Part shown: piece by piece, positions 30,317-42,000 of the stretch | Position numbering within the stretch: the stretch's first letter is position 1 | How the letters are laid out: the number at the start of each line of letters is the position of its first letter | NCBI GenBank assembly: GCA_021845805.1 | Contig: JAJZVD010000010.1 | Coordinates: 1-64,000, forward strand | DNA: 64,000 nt | Direction: 5' to 3' | Source: Pseudomonadota bacterium | GTDB lineage: Bacteria; Pseudomonadota; Alphaproteobacteria; Rhodobacterales; Rhodobacteraceae | Position numbers and translations under genes: made by a program | Notes under the pieces: generated by a model | Told to the model about the DNA's origin: nothing | The model's database searches: none | Seen by the model: the letters and a program-made list of their open reading frames with translations, nothing else

Positions 30317-31236
30317 GCCTGGCGCTGTCGGCGGCACAGCGCGACGCGCTGGAACGCTGGCTGACGCATCTTGGCGCGCTGGGGGGCCGGGCCGCCAACA
30401 CGATCACCGCCTACCGGCGCGACGTGGCGGGGTTTCTCGACTTTCTCGCGCGGCATCACGGCGAACCGCTGGGCCTAGGCCCGCTGGCCGACCTGGGGCA
30501 AGCCGACCTGCGCGCCTGGATGGCGCATGAGCGCGGCCGCGGCGTATCGGCCCGGTCGCTGGCGCGCCAGCTTTCGGCGGTAAAGACCTTCCTGCGCTGG
30601 CTGTCGGACCGCGAAGGGACCGAGGCGACGGCGGTGCTGTCGGCCCGCGGCCCGAAGTACCGCCGCAAGCTGCCCCGCCCGCTGGCCGAGGATGCGGCCC
30701 GCGCCGTGCTGGACACAGTGGGCGAAGACGCGCGCGAAGACTGGATCGCGGCGCGCGACACGGCGGTGGTGACGCTGCTTTACGGCTGCGGGCTGCGGAT
30801 TTCCGAGGCGCTGGGGCTGACGGCCGCCAGCCACCCGCTGCCCGAGGTGCTGCGCATCCGCGGCAAGGGCGGCAAGGAACGGGTGGTGCCGGTGCTGCCC
30901 GCCGCCCGGGCCGCGGTGGCCCGTTATGCCGCGCTCTGCCCGTTCGATCTGGCGGCGGGGGGCCCGCTCTTTCGCGGCGCGCGGGGCGGCCCGCTGTCGC
31001 CCCGACTGATTGCCCGGGCGATGGAACACACCCGCGCCCGGCTGGGCCTGCCCGCCACCGCCACGCCGCACGCGCTGCGCCATTCCTTCGCCACGCATCT
31101 GCTGGCAGCGGGCGGCGACCTGCGGGCGATCCAGGCGCTGCTGGGCCATGCCTCCTTGTCGACGACCCAGGCCTATACCGCCGTCGACGCCGCCCGGCTG
31201 ATGGAGGTTTACGAGGCCGCCCATCCCAGGGCATGA
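30313..31236 (+). CDS. xerC: Tyrosine recombinase XerC
   Basis: LLYGCGLRISEALGL, RIRGKGGKERVVPVL, TPHALRHSFATHLLAAGGDLRAIQALLGHASLSTTQAYTAVD (R-H-R-H-Y). Confidence 0.93.
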   Translation: MSLALSAAQRDALERWLTHLGALGGRAANTITAYRRDVAGFLDFLARHHGEPLGLGPLADLGQADLRAWMAHERGRGVSARSLARQLSAVKTFLRWLSDREGTEATAVLSARGPKYRRKLPRPLAEDAARAVLDTVGEDAREDWIAARDTAVVTLLYGCGLRISEALGLTAASHPLPEVLRIRGKGGKERVVPVLPAARAAVARYAALCPFDLAAGGPLFRGARGGPLSPRLIARAMEHTRARLGLPATATPHALRHSFATHLLAAGGDLRAIQALLGHASLSTTQAYTAVDAARLMEVYEAAHPRA

Positions 31237-31258
31237 GGGGCCTGCCGCCCCGCCTTGC

Positions 31259-33532
31259 TCAGCCGCATTTCGAATAGCCGCAGTTGGCGCAGGTCATGCA
31301 GCCTTCGACCATCCGCATCTCGTAGCTGCCGCAGCTGGAACAGGCCTTGCCACGCTGGCCGCCGACGGGGATGATTTCGGCCTGCGGGTCGGTCTTCAGC
31401 CCCATGCCCTCGCCAGAGATGAAGCCGATCTGCACCAGATGCCGCTCGATCACCCCGCCGATGGCCGCCAGGATCGAGGGGATGTAGCGCCCTTCCATCC
31501 AGGCGCCGCCGCGGGGGTCGAACACCGCCTTCAGCTCTTCCACCACAAAAGAGATGTCGCCGCCGCGGCGGAACACCGCCGAAATCATCCGGGTCAGCGC
31601 CACGGTCCAGGCGAAATGCTCCATGTTCTTGGAATTGATGAACACCTCGAACGGGCGGCGGCGGCCGGCCACCACGATGTCGTTGACCGTGATGTAGATC
31701 GCATGCTCGCTGTCGGGCCATTTCAGCTTGTAGGTGGCGCCTTCCAGCGCCGCCGGGCGGTCGAGCGGTTCGGACAGGTAGACCACCTCGCCCCCCGTGG
31801 CGGTCGCGGGCGTCTCGGCGGGGGTCGCCTCGCTTTTCTCCGACACGGCCAGGACAGAGCCCGTCACGTCATTCGGGCGGTAGGTGGTGCAGCCCTTGCA
31901 GCCCTGATCCCAGGCGGCCATGTAGACCTCCTTGAAGGCATCGAAGCTGATGTCCTCGGGGCAGTTGATGGTCTTTGAAATCGAGCTGTCGACCCATTTC
32001 TGCGCCGCGGCCTGCATCTTCACATGGTCAAGCGGCGGCAGTGTCTGGGCATCCACGAAATGCGCGGGCAGCGGGCGGTCGCCGAACTTCTGCCGCCACA
32101 GGGACACGGCGTAGTCGACCACCTCTTCCTCGGTGCGCGACCCGTCCTTTTGCAACACTTTGCGGGTATAGGCATAGGCGAAGACCGGCTCGATCCCGGA
32201 ACTCACGTTCCCCGCGTAAAGGCTTATGGTGCCTGTCGGAGCGACCGAGGTCAGCAGCGCATTCCGGATCCCGTGGGTGGCGATGGCCGCGCGCACGTCC
32301 TTGTCCATTTGCAACATATTGCCCGAGGCAAGGTAGCCCTCGGCGTCGAACAGCGGGAAGGCCCCCTTTTCCTTCGCAAGCTCGACCGAGGCCAGGTAGG
32401 ACGCCCGCGCGATGGCATGCATCCACGCGTCGGTCGCGGCCACGGCCTCGTCCGAGCCATAGCGCAGCCCCATCATCAAGAGGGCGTCGGCCAGGCCGGT
32501 CACGCCCAGGCCGATGCGGCGCTTCTGGCGGGCCTCCTCGGCCTGCTGGGGCAGCGGAAAGCGGCTGGCATCCACCACGTTGTCCATCATCCGCACCGCG
32601 GTGCGCACCAGCTCATCCAGCGCGGAAAGATCCATCGCGGCCGTGGGTTCGAAGGCGTCCTTCACCAGCCGCGCCAGGTTGATCGAGCCCAGCAGGCAGG
32701 CGCCATAGGGCGGCAGCGGCTGTTCCCCGCAGGGGTTCGTGGCGGCGATGGTTTCCACATAGCTCAGGTTGTTCATCGCGTTGATGCGGTCGATGAAGAT
32801 CACGCCGGGCTCGGCGTAGTCATAGGTCGACCGCATGATCTTGTTCCACAGATCGCGCGCGGGCAGGGTCTTGTAGACCTTGCCGTCAAAGGCCAGTTCC
32901 CAGGACTCGTCCGCCTTCACCGCCGCCATGAAGGCATCGGTGACAAGCACCGACAGGTTGAACATGCGCAGGCGGGCGGGGTCGCGCTTGGCCTCGATGA
33001 AGGCTTCGATGTCGGGGTGGTCGCAGCGCATGGTGGCCATCATGGCGCCCCTGCGGCTGCCCGCCGACATGATGGTGCGGCACATCGCATCCCACACGTC
33101 CATGAACGACAGGGGGCCCGAGGCATCGGCCGCCACGCCATGCACCGCGGCGCCGCGGGGGCGGATGGTCGAGAAATCATAGCCGATTCCCCCGCCCTGC
33201 TGCATGGTCAGCGCGGCTTCCTTCAACTGGTCGAAGATCCCGCCCATGCTGTCGGGGATGGTGCCCATGACGAAGCAGTTGAACAGCGTGACGCTGCGCC
33301 CGGTGCCCGCGCCCGCGGTGATCCGGCCCGCGGGCAGGAAGCGGAAATCCTCCAGCGCGGCGTAGAACCTCGGCTCCCACATCGCGGGGTCCTGCTCGAC
33401 CGCGGCCAGCGCCCGGGCGATGCGGCGCCAGCTGTCCTCCAGCGTGCCGTCGATGGGCGTGCCATCGGCCGCCTTCAGGCGGTACTTCATGTCCCAGATC
33501 TGCTCGGCGATGGGGGCGGCGAAGCGGCTCAT
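31259..33532 (-). CDS. nrdJ: Vitamin B12-dependent (class II) ribonucleotide reductase
   Basis: MSRFAAPIAEQIWDMKYRLK; NPCGEQPLPPYGACLLGSINLARLV; C-terminal CSSCGSYEMRMVEGCMTCANCGYSKCG. Confidence 0.93.
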   Translation of the reverse strand: MSRFAAPIAEQIWDMKYRLKAADGTPIDGTLEDSWRRIARALAAVEQDPAMWEPRFYAALEDFRFLPAGRITAGAGTGRSVTLFNCFVMGTIPDSMGGIFDQLKEAALTMQQGGGIGYDFSTIRPRGAAVHGVAADASGPLSFMDVWDAMCRTIMSAGSRRGAMMATMRCDHPDIEAFIEAKRDPARLRMFNLSVLVTDAFMAAVKADESWELAFDGKVYKTLPARDLWNKIMRSTYDYAEPGVIFIDRINAMNNLSYVETIAATNPCGEQPLPPYGACLLGSINLARLVKDAFEPTAAMDLSALDELVRTAVRMMDNVVDASRFPLPQQAEEARQKRRIGLGVTGLADALLMMGLRYGSDEAVAATDAWMHAIARASYLASVELAKEKGAFPLFDAEGYLASGNMLQMDKDVRAAIATHGIRNALLTSVAPTGTISLYAGNVSSGIEPVFAYAYTRKVLQKDGSRTEEEVVDYAVSLWRQKFGDRPLPAHFVDAQTLPPLDHVKMQAAAQKWVDSSISKTINCPEDISFDAFKEVYMAAWDQGCKGCTTYRPNDVTGSVLAVSEKSEATPAETPATATGGEVVYLSEPLDRPAALEGATYKLKWPDSEHAIYITVNDIVVAGRRRPFEVFINSKNMEHFAWTVALTRMISAVFRRGGDISFVVEELKAVFDPRGGAWMEGRYIPSILAAIGGVIERHLVQIGFISGEGMGLKTDPQAEIIPVGGQRGKACSSCGSYEMRMVEGCMTCANCGYSKCG

Positions 33533-33645
33533 GACTGGCATCCTTGCTGGCGGGAAGGGCCCTCCACCATACGCTGTCACCTTGCCCTCCGCAACGGCTA
33601 GCCTAGATTGAGCGACCTGTCACATGATCTAGGAAGGCGATTCCC

Positions 33646-34080
33646 GTGTCGGGCGCGACGGTCAACCTGTTGAAACTCTGCGTGGGCGCCGACCGGGTGG
33701 AAGACCTGATCGACTGGCAGGACGCGCGGCGCGCCCAGAACCCGCGCTGGGAGACCCAGCACATCACCCGGATGTGGCCCAAGCGCGAGGCCGAGGTGCT
33801 GAACGGCGGCAGCCTCTACTGGGTGTTCAAGGGGCTGGTTCTGGCCCGCCAGCGCATCCTGCGGCTGGACCAGCGCCCGGGCGACGACGGGGTGATGCGC
33901 TGCGCCATCGTGCTTGACCCCGAGGTGGTGCGCACCGAACCGCAGCCGCGCCGCCCGTTCCAGGGCTGGCGCTACCTGCCCCCCGACGAAGCCCCCCGCG
34001 ACCTGCGCGCCAGCGGCCCGCGCGAAGAGGCGCTGCCGCCCGCACTGGCCGCGGCGCTGGCCGAAATCGGGCTGCGCTAG
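33646..34080 (+). CDS. DUF1489 family protein
   Basis: NLLKLCVGADRVEDLIDWQ...TRMWPKREAEVLNGGSLYWVFKGLVLARQRIL; GTG start. Confidence 0.82.
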   Translation: MSGATVNLLKLCVGADRVEDLIDWQDARRAQNPRWETQHITRMWPKREAEVLNGGSLYWVFKGLVLARQRILRLDQRPGDDGVMRCAIVLDPEVVRTEPQPRRPFQGWRYLPPDEAPRDLRASGPREEALPPALAAALAEIGLR

Positions 34081-34081
34081 G

Positions 34082-34822
34082 TCAGGCGGCGTCCGTCGCG
34101 CGCGGCAGCCGCTCCAGCGCCTCGGGCAGCACGATGTCCAGCCGGGCGGCCAGCGCGGACAGCGTGGCAGCGGCGGTGCCGGTCCAGTCGGCCGCGCGGG
34201 CGGCGAACAGCGTCGCCTCGGACCGGTGGATCAGCCCGTCGGACAGGATCTTCAGGTGGTTCGCGCGCAGCGTCTCGCCGGACGAGGTGATGTCGGCGAT
34301 CGCCTCGGCGGTCAGGTTCTTCACCGTGCCCTCGGTCGCGCCCTGGCTGTCGACAAGCTGGTAATCGGCCACGCCCTGCTCGCGCAGGAACTCGCGCACC
34401 AGCCGGTGATACTTGGTCGCGATCCGCAGCCGGTGGCCGTGGGCCGCGCGGAAGGCGGTGGCGGCGGCATCCAGATCGTCAAGCGTGTCCACATCCACCC
34501 AGAACGCCGGCACCGCGATGATCAGATCGGCAAAGCCGAAGCCCAGCGGCGCAAGGTCGGCCACCTGCTCTTCCCAGTCCGCCAGTTTCTCGCGCACCAG
34601 GTCAGAGCCGGTGACACCCAGATGGATGCGCCCGGCCGACAGTTCCTGCGGGATCTCGCCCGCCGACAGCAGCACCACCTGCACCCCGTCGGCGCCGTCC
34701 ACCGTGGCGGAATACTCCCGCTCGGCCCCGTCGCGGCGCATCTCGACCCCGCGGGCCCCGAACCATTCGAAGGTCTTTTCCATCAGCCGCCCCTTGGACG
34801 GCACCCCGATCTTCAGCGTCAT
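34082..34822 (-). CDS. hisG: ATP phosphoribosyltransferase, catalytic subunit
   Basis: MTLKIGVPSKGRLMEKT, IHLGVTGSDLV, VDSQGATEGTVKNLTAEAIADITSSGETLRANHLK. Confidence 0.94.
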   Translation of the reverse strand: MTLKIGVPSKGRLMEKTFEWFGARGVEMRRDGAEREYSATVDGADGVQVVLLSAGEIPQELSAGRIHLGVTGSDLVREKLADWEEQVADLAPLGFGFADLIIAVPAFWVDVDTLDDLDAAATAFRAAHGHRLRIATKYHRLVREFLREQGVADYQLVDSQGATEGTVKNLTAEAIADITSSGETLRANHLKILSDGLIHRSEATLFAARAADWTGTAAATLSALAARLDIVLPEALERLPRATDAA

Positions 34823-35919
34823 GCCCGGCCCTCCGTCAGGGCGGCGACAAGGCCGGGGCGGATCACGCCGCCGACCGCGGGGATCGACCGACCCTGCCCC
34901 AGCACCCGGGTCAGCGCGTCGTAGCGCCCGCCCGAGGCCACGGGGGGCAGGCCCGCCCGCCCCTCGGCATGGAAGGAAAAGACGAAGCCGTCATAGTATT
35001 CCATCGTGGTGCGGCCGTGGCTTGCCTCGAAATCCAGCGTCGCCACGTCGATCCCATGTGCCGACAGCGCCTCCAGACGCCGGGCAAAGCGATCCACCGT
35101 CGGCGCGATAGACGGCAGGTCCACCGCCACGTCGCGCAGATGGCCCAGCGCATTGGGCGCGCTGTCGCGCAGGTTCAGCAGGTCTTCCAGCAGGTCGACC
35201 TCGGCCGCCGAAAGCGGCAGGGTATCGGCATCCTGCAAGAGCGCGGTGGCGCGGGCGGCCACCTCGTCGGGCTCGCGCAGGCCGATGACCGGGCCGGCGG
35301 CGGCGATCAGGTCATCCACCGGCGTCACGGCCAGCGCCGACAGAAGCCGGGCGCGGGGCTCGGCCACGGGGGTGCGGCCGCCGAACCGGTCCAGCAGCGC
35401 ACGGAACCGGCGGGGGCGCCAGACATGGCGCAGAAGGGCTGCCTTGCGCCGGTCCGACGTCGACAGGCCGCGGATCGCCGCCAGCAGGATTCCGATGTCG
35501 CCGGTGGCCGCGCGCAGCCGCAGGGGGGCCAGCACCTCGGCGAAGAGGGCAAAGACCTCGGCATCGGCCGCTTCGGGGTTTTCCCGGGCAAAGACCTCGT
35601 AGCCCACCTGAAGATACTCGCGGGCGCGGGGGCCACGGTGATCCTGGCGGCGGAAGACCTCGCCCATGTAGGTGTAGCGGGCGGGTTCGGCCCCGTGCGC
35701 CATGTGCATCTGCACCACCGGCACCGTGAAGTCGGGGCGCAACATCATCTCGCCTTCCAGCGGATCGGTGGTCACATAGGTACGGGCGCGGATGTCTTCG
35801 CCGTAAAGGTCCAGCAGCGTATCGGCGGGCAGCAGGATGTCGGCATCGACCGGCACCGCGCCTGCGGCCCGGAAGCGGGCAAAGAGGCGTTCGGCCTCGG
35901 CGCGGTCGGCGGCGCGCAT
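34819..35919 (-). CDS. hisZ: ATP phosphoribosyltransferase regulatory subunit HisZ
   Basis: HisRS-like paralog (LRPDFTVPVVQMHMAHGAEPARYTYMGEVFRRQDHRGPRAREYLQVGYEVFA) overlapping short-form hisG. Confidence 0.92.
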   Translation of the reverse strand: MRAADRAEAERLFARFRAAGAVPVDADILLPADTLLDLYGEDIRARTYVTTDPLEGEMMLRPDFTVPVVQMHMAHGAEPARYTYMGEVFRRQDHRGPRAREYLQVGYEVFARENPEAADAEVFALFAEVLAPLRLRAATGDIGILLAAIRGLSTSDRRKAALLRHVWRPRRFRALLDRFGGRTPVAEPRARLLSALAVTPVDDLIAAAGPVIGLREPDEVAARATALLQDADTLPLSAAEVDLLEDLLNLRDSAPNALGHLRDVAVDLPSIAPTVDRFARRLEALSAHGIDVATLDFEASHGRTTMEYYDGFVFSFHAEGRAGLPPVASGGRYDALTRVLGQGRSIPAVGGVIRPGLVAALTEGRA

Positions 35920-37412
35920 CAGGGGCGCCCGAGGATGCGGCGCACGGCGGCCACCAGATCGGCGCGCGGCACCTCGGTCTGCGCGGGCTGGGCCTTCCAC
36001 TCCTCGACACTGGCCGCGGCGGCGATCTTCGCGCCAAGGATCAGGTCCTTGACCTGCACCACGCCGCGCGCGGCCTCGTCTGCGCCCTGGATGATGGCCA
36101 CGGGCGATTGCCGCTTGTCGGCGTATTTCAACTGGTTGCCGAAGTTCTTGGGGTTGCCCAGATACATTTCGGCGCGGATGCCCGCCGCGCGCAGGTCAGA
36201 CACGATGGCCATGTAATCGGCCATCCGGTCGCGGTCCATCACCGTCACCACCACGGGGCCGGGCGTGGCCTCCTGCCCGATGCGGCCCTTGGCGCGCAGC
36301 GCGGCCAGCAGCCGGTCGACCCCGATCGACACGCCCGTGGCGGGCACCGCCTGCCCGGTGAAGCGTTTCACCAGATCGTCATAGCGCCCGCCCCCCGCGA
36401 CCGAGCCGAAGGACCGCTTGCGGCCCTTTTCGTCAAGGATCTCGAAGGTCAGTTCGGCCTCGAACACCGGGCCGGTGTAGTAGCCAAGGCCGCGGACCAC
36501 GCCGGGGTCAAGGTCGATCCGGTCGGGGCCGTAGCCCTGTGCGGTCAGAAGGGCCGCAATGGTCTCAAGTTCCTGCACGCCCTCGGCCCCGATGGCAGAG
36601 GTGCCGACCAGTTCGCGCAGGCGGGCAACCGTCGACGCCGCATCGGCGCGGCGGGCGGCCATGAACCCCATCACCACCTCGGCCTGCGCCTCGCTGAGCC
36701 CGGCCCCCTTGGTGAAATCGCCGCTTTCGTCCTTGCGCCCCGCCCCCAGCAGGGCGCGCACGCCGTCCGGCCCCAGCCGGTCGATCTTGTCGATGGCGCG
36801 CAGCACGATGCCGCGTTCATGGGCGAATTTGTCGGGGTCGGCGGGGTCGAGGACGCCCGCGACCTCCATCACCCCGTTCAGCACCTTGCGGTTGTTGACC
36901 TTCACCAGATAGTCGCCGCGCGGAATCCCCACAGTTTCCAGCGCGTCCGACAGCATCGCGCAGATCTCGGCATCCGCCGCCACAGAGGCGCTGCCCACGG
37001 TATCGGCGTCGCATTGGTAGAACTGGCGGAACCGGCCGGGCCCCGGCTTTTCGTTGCGCCAGACCGGGCCCATCGCATAGCGGCGGTAGGGGCTGGGCAG
37101 GTCGTTGCGGTATTGCGCGGCCACGCGCGCCAGCGGCGCGGTCAGGTCATAGCGCAGCGCCAGCCAATCCTGATCCTCGTCCTGCCAGGCGAACACGCCC
37201 TCGTTCGGGCGGTCGACATCGGGCAGGAACTTGCCCAGCGCCTCGACCGTTTCCACCGCGCTGGTTTCCAGCGGATCGAAACCGTAGCGATGGTAGACCT
37301 CGGCGATCTGCGCCAGCATCGCGGCGCGCTCGGTCACCTCGGCGCCGAAGTAGTCGCGAAAGCCCTTGGGCGTCTCGGCGCGGGGCCGGCGGGGGGATTT
37401 GTCCTGTGCCAT
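35919..37412 (-). CDS. hisS: Histidine--tRNA ligase
   Basis: [69 protein letters not shown]. Confidence 0.96.
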   Translation of the reverse strand: MAQDKSPRRPRAETPKGFRDYFGAEVTERAAMLAQIAEVYHRYGFDPLETSAVETVEALGKFLPDVDRPNEGVFAWQDEDQDWLALRYDLTAPLARVAAQYRNDLPSPYRRYAMGPVWRNEKPGPGRFRQFYQCDADTVGSASVAADAEICAMLSDALETVGIPRGDYLVKVNNRKVLNGVMEVAGVLDPADPDKFAHERGIVLRAIDKIDRLGPDGVRALLGAGRKDESGDFTKGAGLSEAQAEVVMGFMAARRADAASTVARLRELVGTSAIGAEGVQELETIAALLTAQGYGPDRIDLDPGVVRGLGYYTGPVFEAELTFEILDEKGRKRSFGSVAGGGRYDDLVKRFTGQAVPATGVSIGVDRLLAALRAKGRIGQEATPGPVVVTVMDRDRMADYMAIVSDLRAAGIRAEMYLGNPKNFGNQLKYADKRQSPVAIIQGADEAARGVVQVKDLILGAKIAAAASVEEWKAQPAQTEVPRADLVAAVRRILGRP

Positions 37413-37513
37413 CTGCCTTGCCTTACCTGGTCGGGGCTGCCTTAGCGGATGGGGGGCGCCGGGGCAAGGTGGCGGCGTTTGCACCGGGCGGCAGGCCGGC
37501 ATAGGATGGCGGC

Positions 37514-37720
37514 ATGACAGACCCGCTGACCCCCTTGCAGGAACAGATCGCCCACCTGACGCGCATGGTCGAAGACCTGTCTGAGGTCGTCGCCCGTCAG
37601 TCGCGCGAGATCGACATCATGGGCCGCCGCCTTGGCCTCTTGCTGCAACGCGAGGCCGAGCGCGAGGCCGAGGGCGCGGGCACCATTCCGCTGGCCGACC
37701 AGCGCCCGCCGCACTGGTAG
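37514..37720 (+). CDS. slyX: SlyX family protein
   Basis: 68 aa coiled coil ([34 protein letters not shown]) ending PPHW. Confidence 0.85.
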   Translation: MTDPLTPLQEQIAHLTRMVEDLSEVVARQSREIDIMGRRLGLLLQREAEREAEGAGTIPLADQRPPHW

Positions 37721-37725
37721 GACCG

Positions 37726-38184
37726 CTACACCGGCAGGGCGGTGGTGGCCTTGATTTCCTTCAAAACAAAGCTGGACACCACGCCCTGCACATAGGGGCT
37801 GCGCAAGAGCGTCTGCGACATGAAGGTCTCATAGGCCTCGACATCGGCCACCCGCACCTTCAGCACATAATCCGACGTGCCCGAGACCGAGAGGCATTCG
37901 AGGATTTCCGGGTGCTGGCCGACCATCCGGGCAAAGCCCGCGACCGCCGCCTCGGAATGGTCGCGCAGCCGGATCGAGGCCAGCACGCAGAGTTTGGCGC
38001 CGACCTTGGCGGGGTCCAGCAGGGCCACCCGCGCGCGCAGGACCCCGGTCGCCTCGAACTCCTGCAGCTTGCGCCAGACGGTGCTTTGCGCCATGCCGCA
38101 GCGGGCGGCCAGATCGGCCAGCGACAGCGAGGCGTCGCGCTGGATTTCCCGCATAAGCTGGCGTTCCTGATCTGAAAATTCCAC
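37726..38184 (-). CDS. Lrp/AsnC family transcriptional regulator
   Basis: QERQLMREIQRDASLSLADLAARCGMAQSTVWRKLQEFEATGVLRARVALLDPAKVGAKL; GTG start; divergent from phhA. Confidence 0.92.
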   Translation of the reverse strand: MEFSDQERQLMREIQRDASLSLADLAARCGMAQSTVWRKLQEFEATGVLRARVALLDPAKVGAKLCVLASIRLRDHSEAAVAGFARMVGQHPEILECLSVSGTSDYVLKVRVADVEAYETFMSQTLLRSPYVQGVVSSFVLKEIKATTALPV

Positions 38185-38298
38185 GATCCTGCCCTTTGGC
38201 GAAAATCCTTGCCAGATTGTGATCCGGCCGGGGCCGGAATGAAAGCCTTTTCCACCAGATCGCGCGCAGACTGGCGCGGCGCAGCAGGAGGAGACGCC

Positions 38299-39087
38299 AT
38301 GACCGCCGAACGGCCCGCCTACCGGTCGAAAGAGCCCGACACCGCCGGGCAGTATGCCTACAGCGCCGAGGAAGACGCGGTCTGGGGCGAGCTGTTCTCG
38401 CGCCAGATGGCGTTTCTTGCGGGCCGCGCGGCGCCCGAATACCTGGCGGGCGTGGCCGCGCTGGGGCTGACCGCCGCCCATGTGCCGCAGGTGCGCGACA
38501 TCGACGCGCGACTGGCGGCGCTGACCGGGGCGGGGGTGGAAGGGGTGCCCGCGATCATCCCGCCCGCGCGCTTCTTCGGCCTGCTGGCACAGCGGAAGTT
38601 CCCGGTGGCCACCTTCCTGCGCCGCCGCGAAGAGATCGGCTACATCGAAGAGCCCGACATCTTCCACGAGGTGTTCGGCCACTGCCCGCTGCTGACCAAC
38701 CCCGATTATGCGGCCTTCATCGAACGCTTCGGCCAGCTTGGCGCCACGCTGGGCAAGCCCTACAGCTGGCGGCTGTTCCGGCTGTTCTGGTTCACGGTGG
38801 AATTCGGGATGCTGCGCACCGCGGACGGGCTGAAGCCCTTCGGCGCGGGCATCGTCTCGTCGCCCGCCGAGGCGGAACATGCGCTGGCGGGACGGGCCGA
38901 GATGCTGGACTTCGATCTGATGACGGTGCTGCGCACCCCCTACCGGATCGACATCCTGCAACCGGTCTATTTCGTGATCGACTCGTTCGCGCAACTGGCG
39001 CAGGCGATTTCGGGCGACGTGGCCGCGGCGATCGACGAGGCGAAGCGGCTGGGCGACCTGCCCGCGCGGTTCGAGGCGGCGGCCTGA
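38299..39087 (+). CDS. phhA: Phenylalanine 4-monooxygenase
   Basis: YIEEPDIFHEVFGHCPLLTNPDYAAF (iron ligands), LFWFTVEFGML. Confidence 0.95.
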   Translation: MTAERPAYRSKEPDTAGQYAYSAEEDAVWGELFSRQMAFLAGRAAPEYLAGVAALGLTAAHVPQVRDIDARLAALTGAGVEGVPAIIPPARFFGLLAQRKFPVATFLRRREEIGYIEEPDIFHEVFGHCPLLTNPDYAAFIERFGQLGATLGKPYSWRLFRLFWFTVEFGMLRTADGLKPFGAGIVSSPAEAEHALAGRAEMLDFDLMTVLRTPYRIDILQPVYFVIDSFAQLAQAISGDVAAAIDEAKRLGDLPARFEAAA

Positions 39088-39095
39088 GCGGCCGC

Positions 39096-42000
39096 CTAAA
39101 GATCCTCGACCATCACCACGCCCTGAAGCGATTTCAGCGCGCCCTTGATCTGCGGGTTCACCGGGAAATCTGCGCCCGCGGCGATGTCGATTTCGCGGCC
39201 CGTCTCGGGGTCGGCGATGCAGAAGGTGATCGGCCCGCGCGCCCGCACCCCGCCGCCCATCCGCTCGAACAGGGCCGCCACCGAGGCGACCGCCGCCGCC
39301 GCGCCGATGTGGATGCGCAGCCCCGAGGTGCCCGCATCGGCGGCGACGGAATCGATCGGCTGGGCCGCGCGCGCCAGCAGCTTCAGCGTATCGCCCTCGA
39401 GGTTGGCTTCCACGGTCAGCACCACGCTCTTGCCCGGCTCCAGATGGTCGCGCGCCTGTTCCAGCGTGTCAGAGAACACCGTGACCTCGTAAAGCCCGGT
39501 GGGGTCCGACAACTGGACAAAGGCAAAGCGGTTGCCCTTTGCCGACTTGCGTTCCTGCCGGGACGAGACCGAGCCCGCCAGCTTGGCCACCAGCGGCCCG
39601 CGTTCGGCGGCCTGCGTCACCTCGGCCAGCGTCTGCACGCCCTTGCGCTTCAGGGGCGCCATGTAATCGTCCAGCGGGTGGCCCGACAGGTAGAAGCCCA
39701 CCGCCTGATGTTCCTGCGCCAGCCTTTCCACCGGCAGCCAGTCGTCGCAGTTGGGCAGGCGCGGCTCGGGCAGGTCGTCACCCGCCTCGCCGAACAGCGA
39801 GACCTGCGACGACCCCTTGGCCTCGTGGATCGCGGCGGAATAGGCCGACAGCGCGTCGAGGCTTTCGAACACCCGGCGGCGGTTGCCATCCAGCACGTCG
39901 AAGGCCCCGGCGCGGGCCAGCATTTCCAGCGGCCGCTTGCCGATCCGCTTCAGATCGCAGCGGCGGGCGAAATCGAAGAGCGTCACGAAGGGCTTGCCCC
40001 CCCGCGCCTCGACGATCAGCCGCATCGCGTCGACGCCCACGTTCTTCAGCGCGCCCAGCGCATAAAGCACCGCGCCGCCCTCGACCCCGAAGGTGGCAAG
40101 GCTGCGGTTGACGCAAGGCGCCACGGTGCGGATGCCCAGCCGGTCGACCTCGCGCTTGTAGATCGCCAGCTTGTCGGTCAGATGGATGTCGCAGTTCATC
40201 ACCGCGGCCATGAATTCCACCGGGTGGTTCGCCTTCAGCCAGGCGGTCTGGTAGCTGACCACCGCATAGGCCGCGGCGTGCGACTTGTTGAAGCCGTAGT
40301 TGGCGAACTTCTCCAAGAGGTCGAAGACCTCGCCCGCCTTGGCAGCCGAGACGTTGTGGGTCTTGGCCGCGCCCTCGACGAACTTCGGGCGTTCCTTGGC
40401 CATCTCCTCGGCGATCTTCTTGCCCATCGCGCGGCGCAAGAGGTCGGCGCCGCCCAGCGAATAGCCCGCCATGACCTGCGCGATCTGCATCACCTGTTCC
40501 TGATAGACGATGATGCCCTGCGTTTCCTTCAGGATGTGGTCGATGGTGGGATGGATCGACTCGATCTCGCGCAGGCCGTTCTTCACCTCGCAATAGGTCG
40601 GGATGTTTTCCATCGGGCCGGGGCGGTAAAGCGCCACGAGGGCCACGATATCCTCGATGCAGGTGGGCTTCATCCGCCGCAGCGCATCCATCATGCCCGA
40701 GGATTCCACCTGGAACACCGCGACGGTCTTGGCCGCGGCGTAAAGGTCGTAGGTGGCCTTGTCGTCCAGCGGGATCGCGTTGATCTCGTCCACCGCGCCC
40801 TCGGGCGGGTCGTAAAGCCTGCGGCCATCGGCGGCGATGTGCAGGTGGCGGCCCTGTCCACGGATCAGGTCGACCGCATTCTGGATCACCGTCAGCGTCT
40901 TCAGCCCGAGGAAGTCGAACTTCACCAGCCCCGCGCTTTCCACCCATTTCATGTTGAACTGGGTGGCCGGCATGTCGGACCGCGGGTCCTGGTAAAGCGG
41001 CACCAACTCGTCCAGCGGGCGGTCGCCGATCACCACACCCGCGGCATGGGTCGAGGCGTTGCGCAACAGCCCCTCGATCTGCTGGGCGATGTCCAGAAGG
41101 CGGCCCACGACCTCCTCGGCCTTCGCGGCCTCGCGCAGGCGCGGCTCGTCAGCCATCGCCTTTTCGATGGAAACGGGTTTCACCCCCTCCAGCGGGATCA
41201 TCTTCGACAGCCGGTCGACCTGGCCATAGGGCATCTGCAACACGCGCCCCACGTCGCGCACCGCGGCCTTCGATAGCAGCGCGCCGAAGGTGATGATCTG
41301 CCCCACGCGGTCGCGGCCGTACTTCTCCTGCACATAGCGGATCACCTCTTCGCGGCGGTCCATGCAGAAGTCGATGTCGAAGTCGGGCATGCTGACCCGT
41401 TCGGGGTTCAGGAAGCGTTCGAACAGCAGCGAATAGCGCAGGGGGTCAAGGTCGGTGATGGTCAGCGCATAGGCGACAAGGCTGCCCGCGCCCGAGCCCC
41501 GGCCCGGGCCCACCGGAATGCCATGCGCCTTGCCCCATTTGATGAAGTCGGCCACGATCAGGAAATAGCCGGGAAACTTCATCTGCTCGATGATGCCCAG
41601 CTCGAAGCGCAGCCGCTCCTCGTAGGCCTCGCGCGGGGCGGCGGGGGTGATGACCTTCAGCCGCGCATCCAGCCCCTCCCAGGCCTGGCGGCGCAGTTCC
41701 TCGACCTCGTCATCGGCGAACTTCGGCAGGATCGGCCCGCGTTTCTTCACCTTGAAGGCGCAGCGGCGGGCGATTTCCACCGTGTTCTCCAGCGCCTCGG
41801 GCAGGTCTGCAAACAGCGTGGCCATCTCGGCCTCGGTCTTGAAATAGTGCTGCGGCGTCAGGCGGCGGCGGGGCTCCTGCTGGTCGACATAGGCGCCCTC
41901 GGCGATGCACAGAAGCGCGTCATGGGCCTGGAACATGTCGCTTTTCGGGAAATAGACATCGTTCGTGGCCACCAGCGGCAGGCCCGTCTCGTAGGCCATC

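Noticed and set aside
33533-33645. Possible cobalamin riboswitch upstream of nrdJ
   Set aside because: Only 113 bp of intergenic sequence and no B12-box visible; B12-dependent RNR genes are not normally repressed by cobalamin.
34819-37412. Two histidyl-tRNA synthetase-like genes as a duplication
   Set aside because: The upstream one is HisZ, the regulatory partner of short-form HisG; this is a known arrangement.
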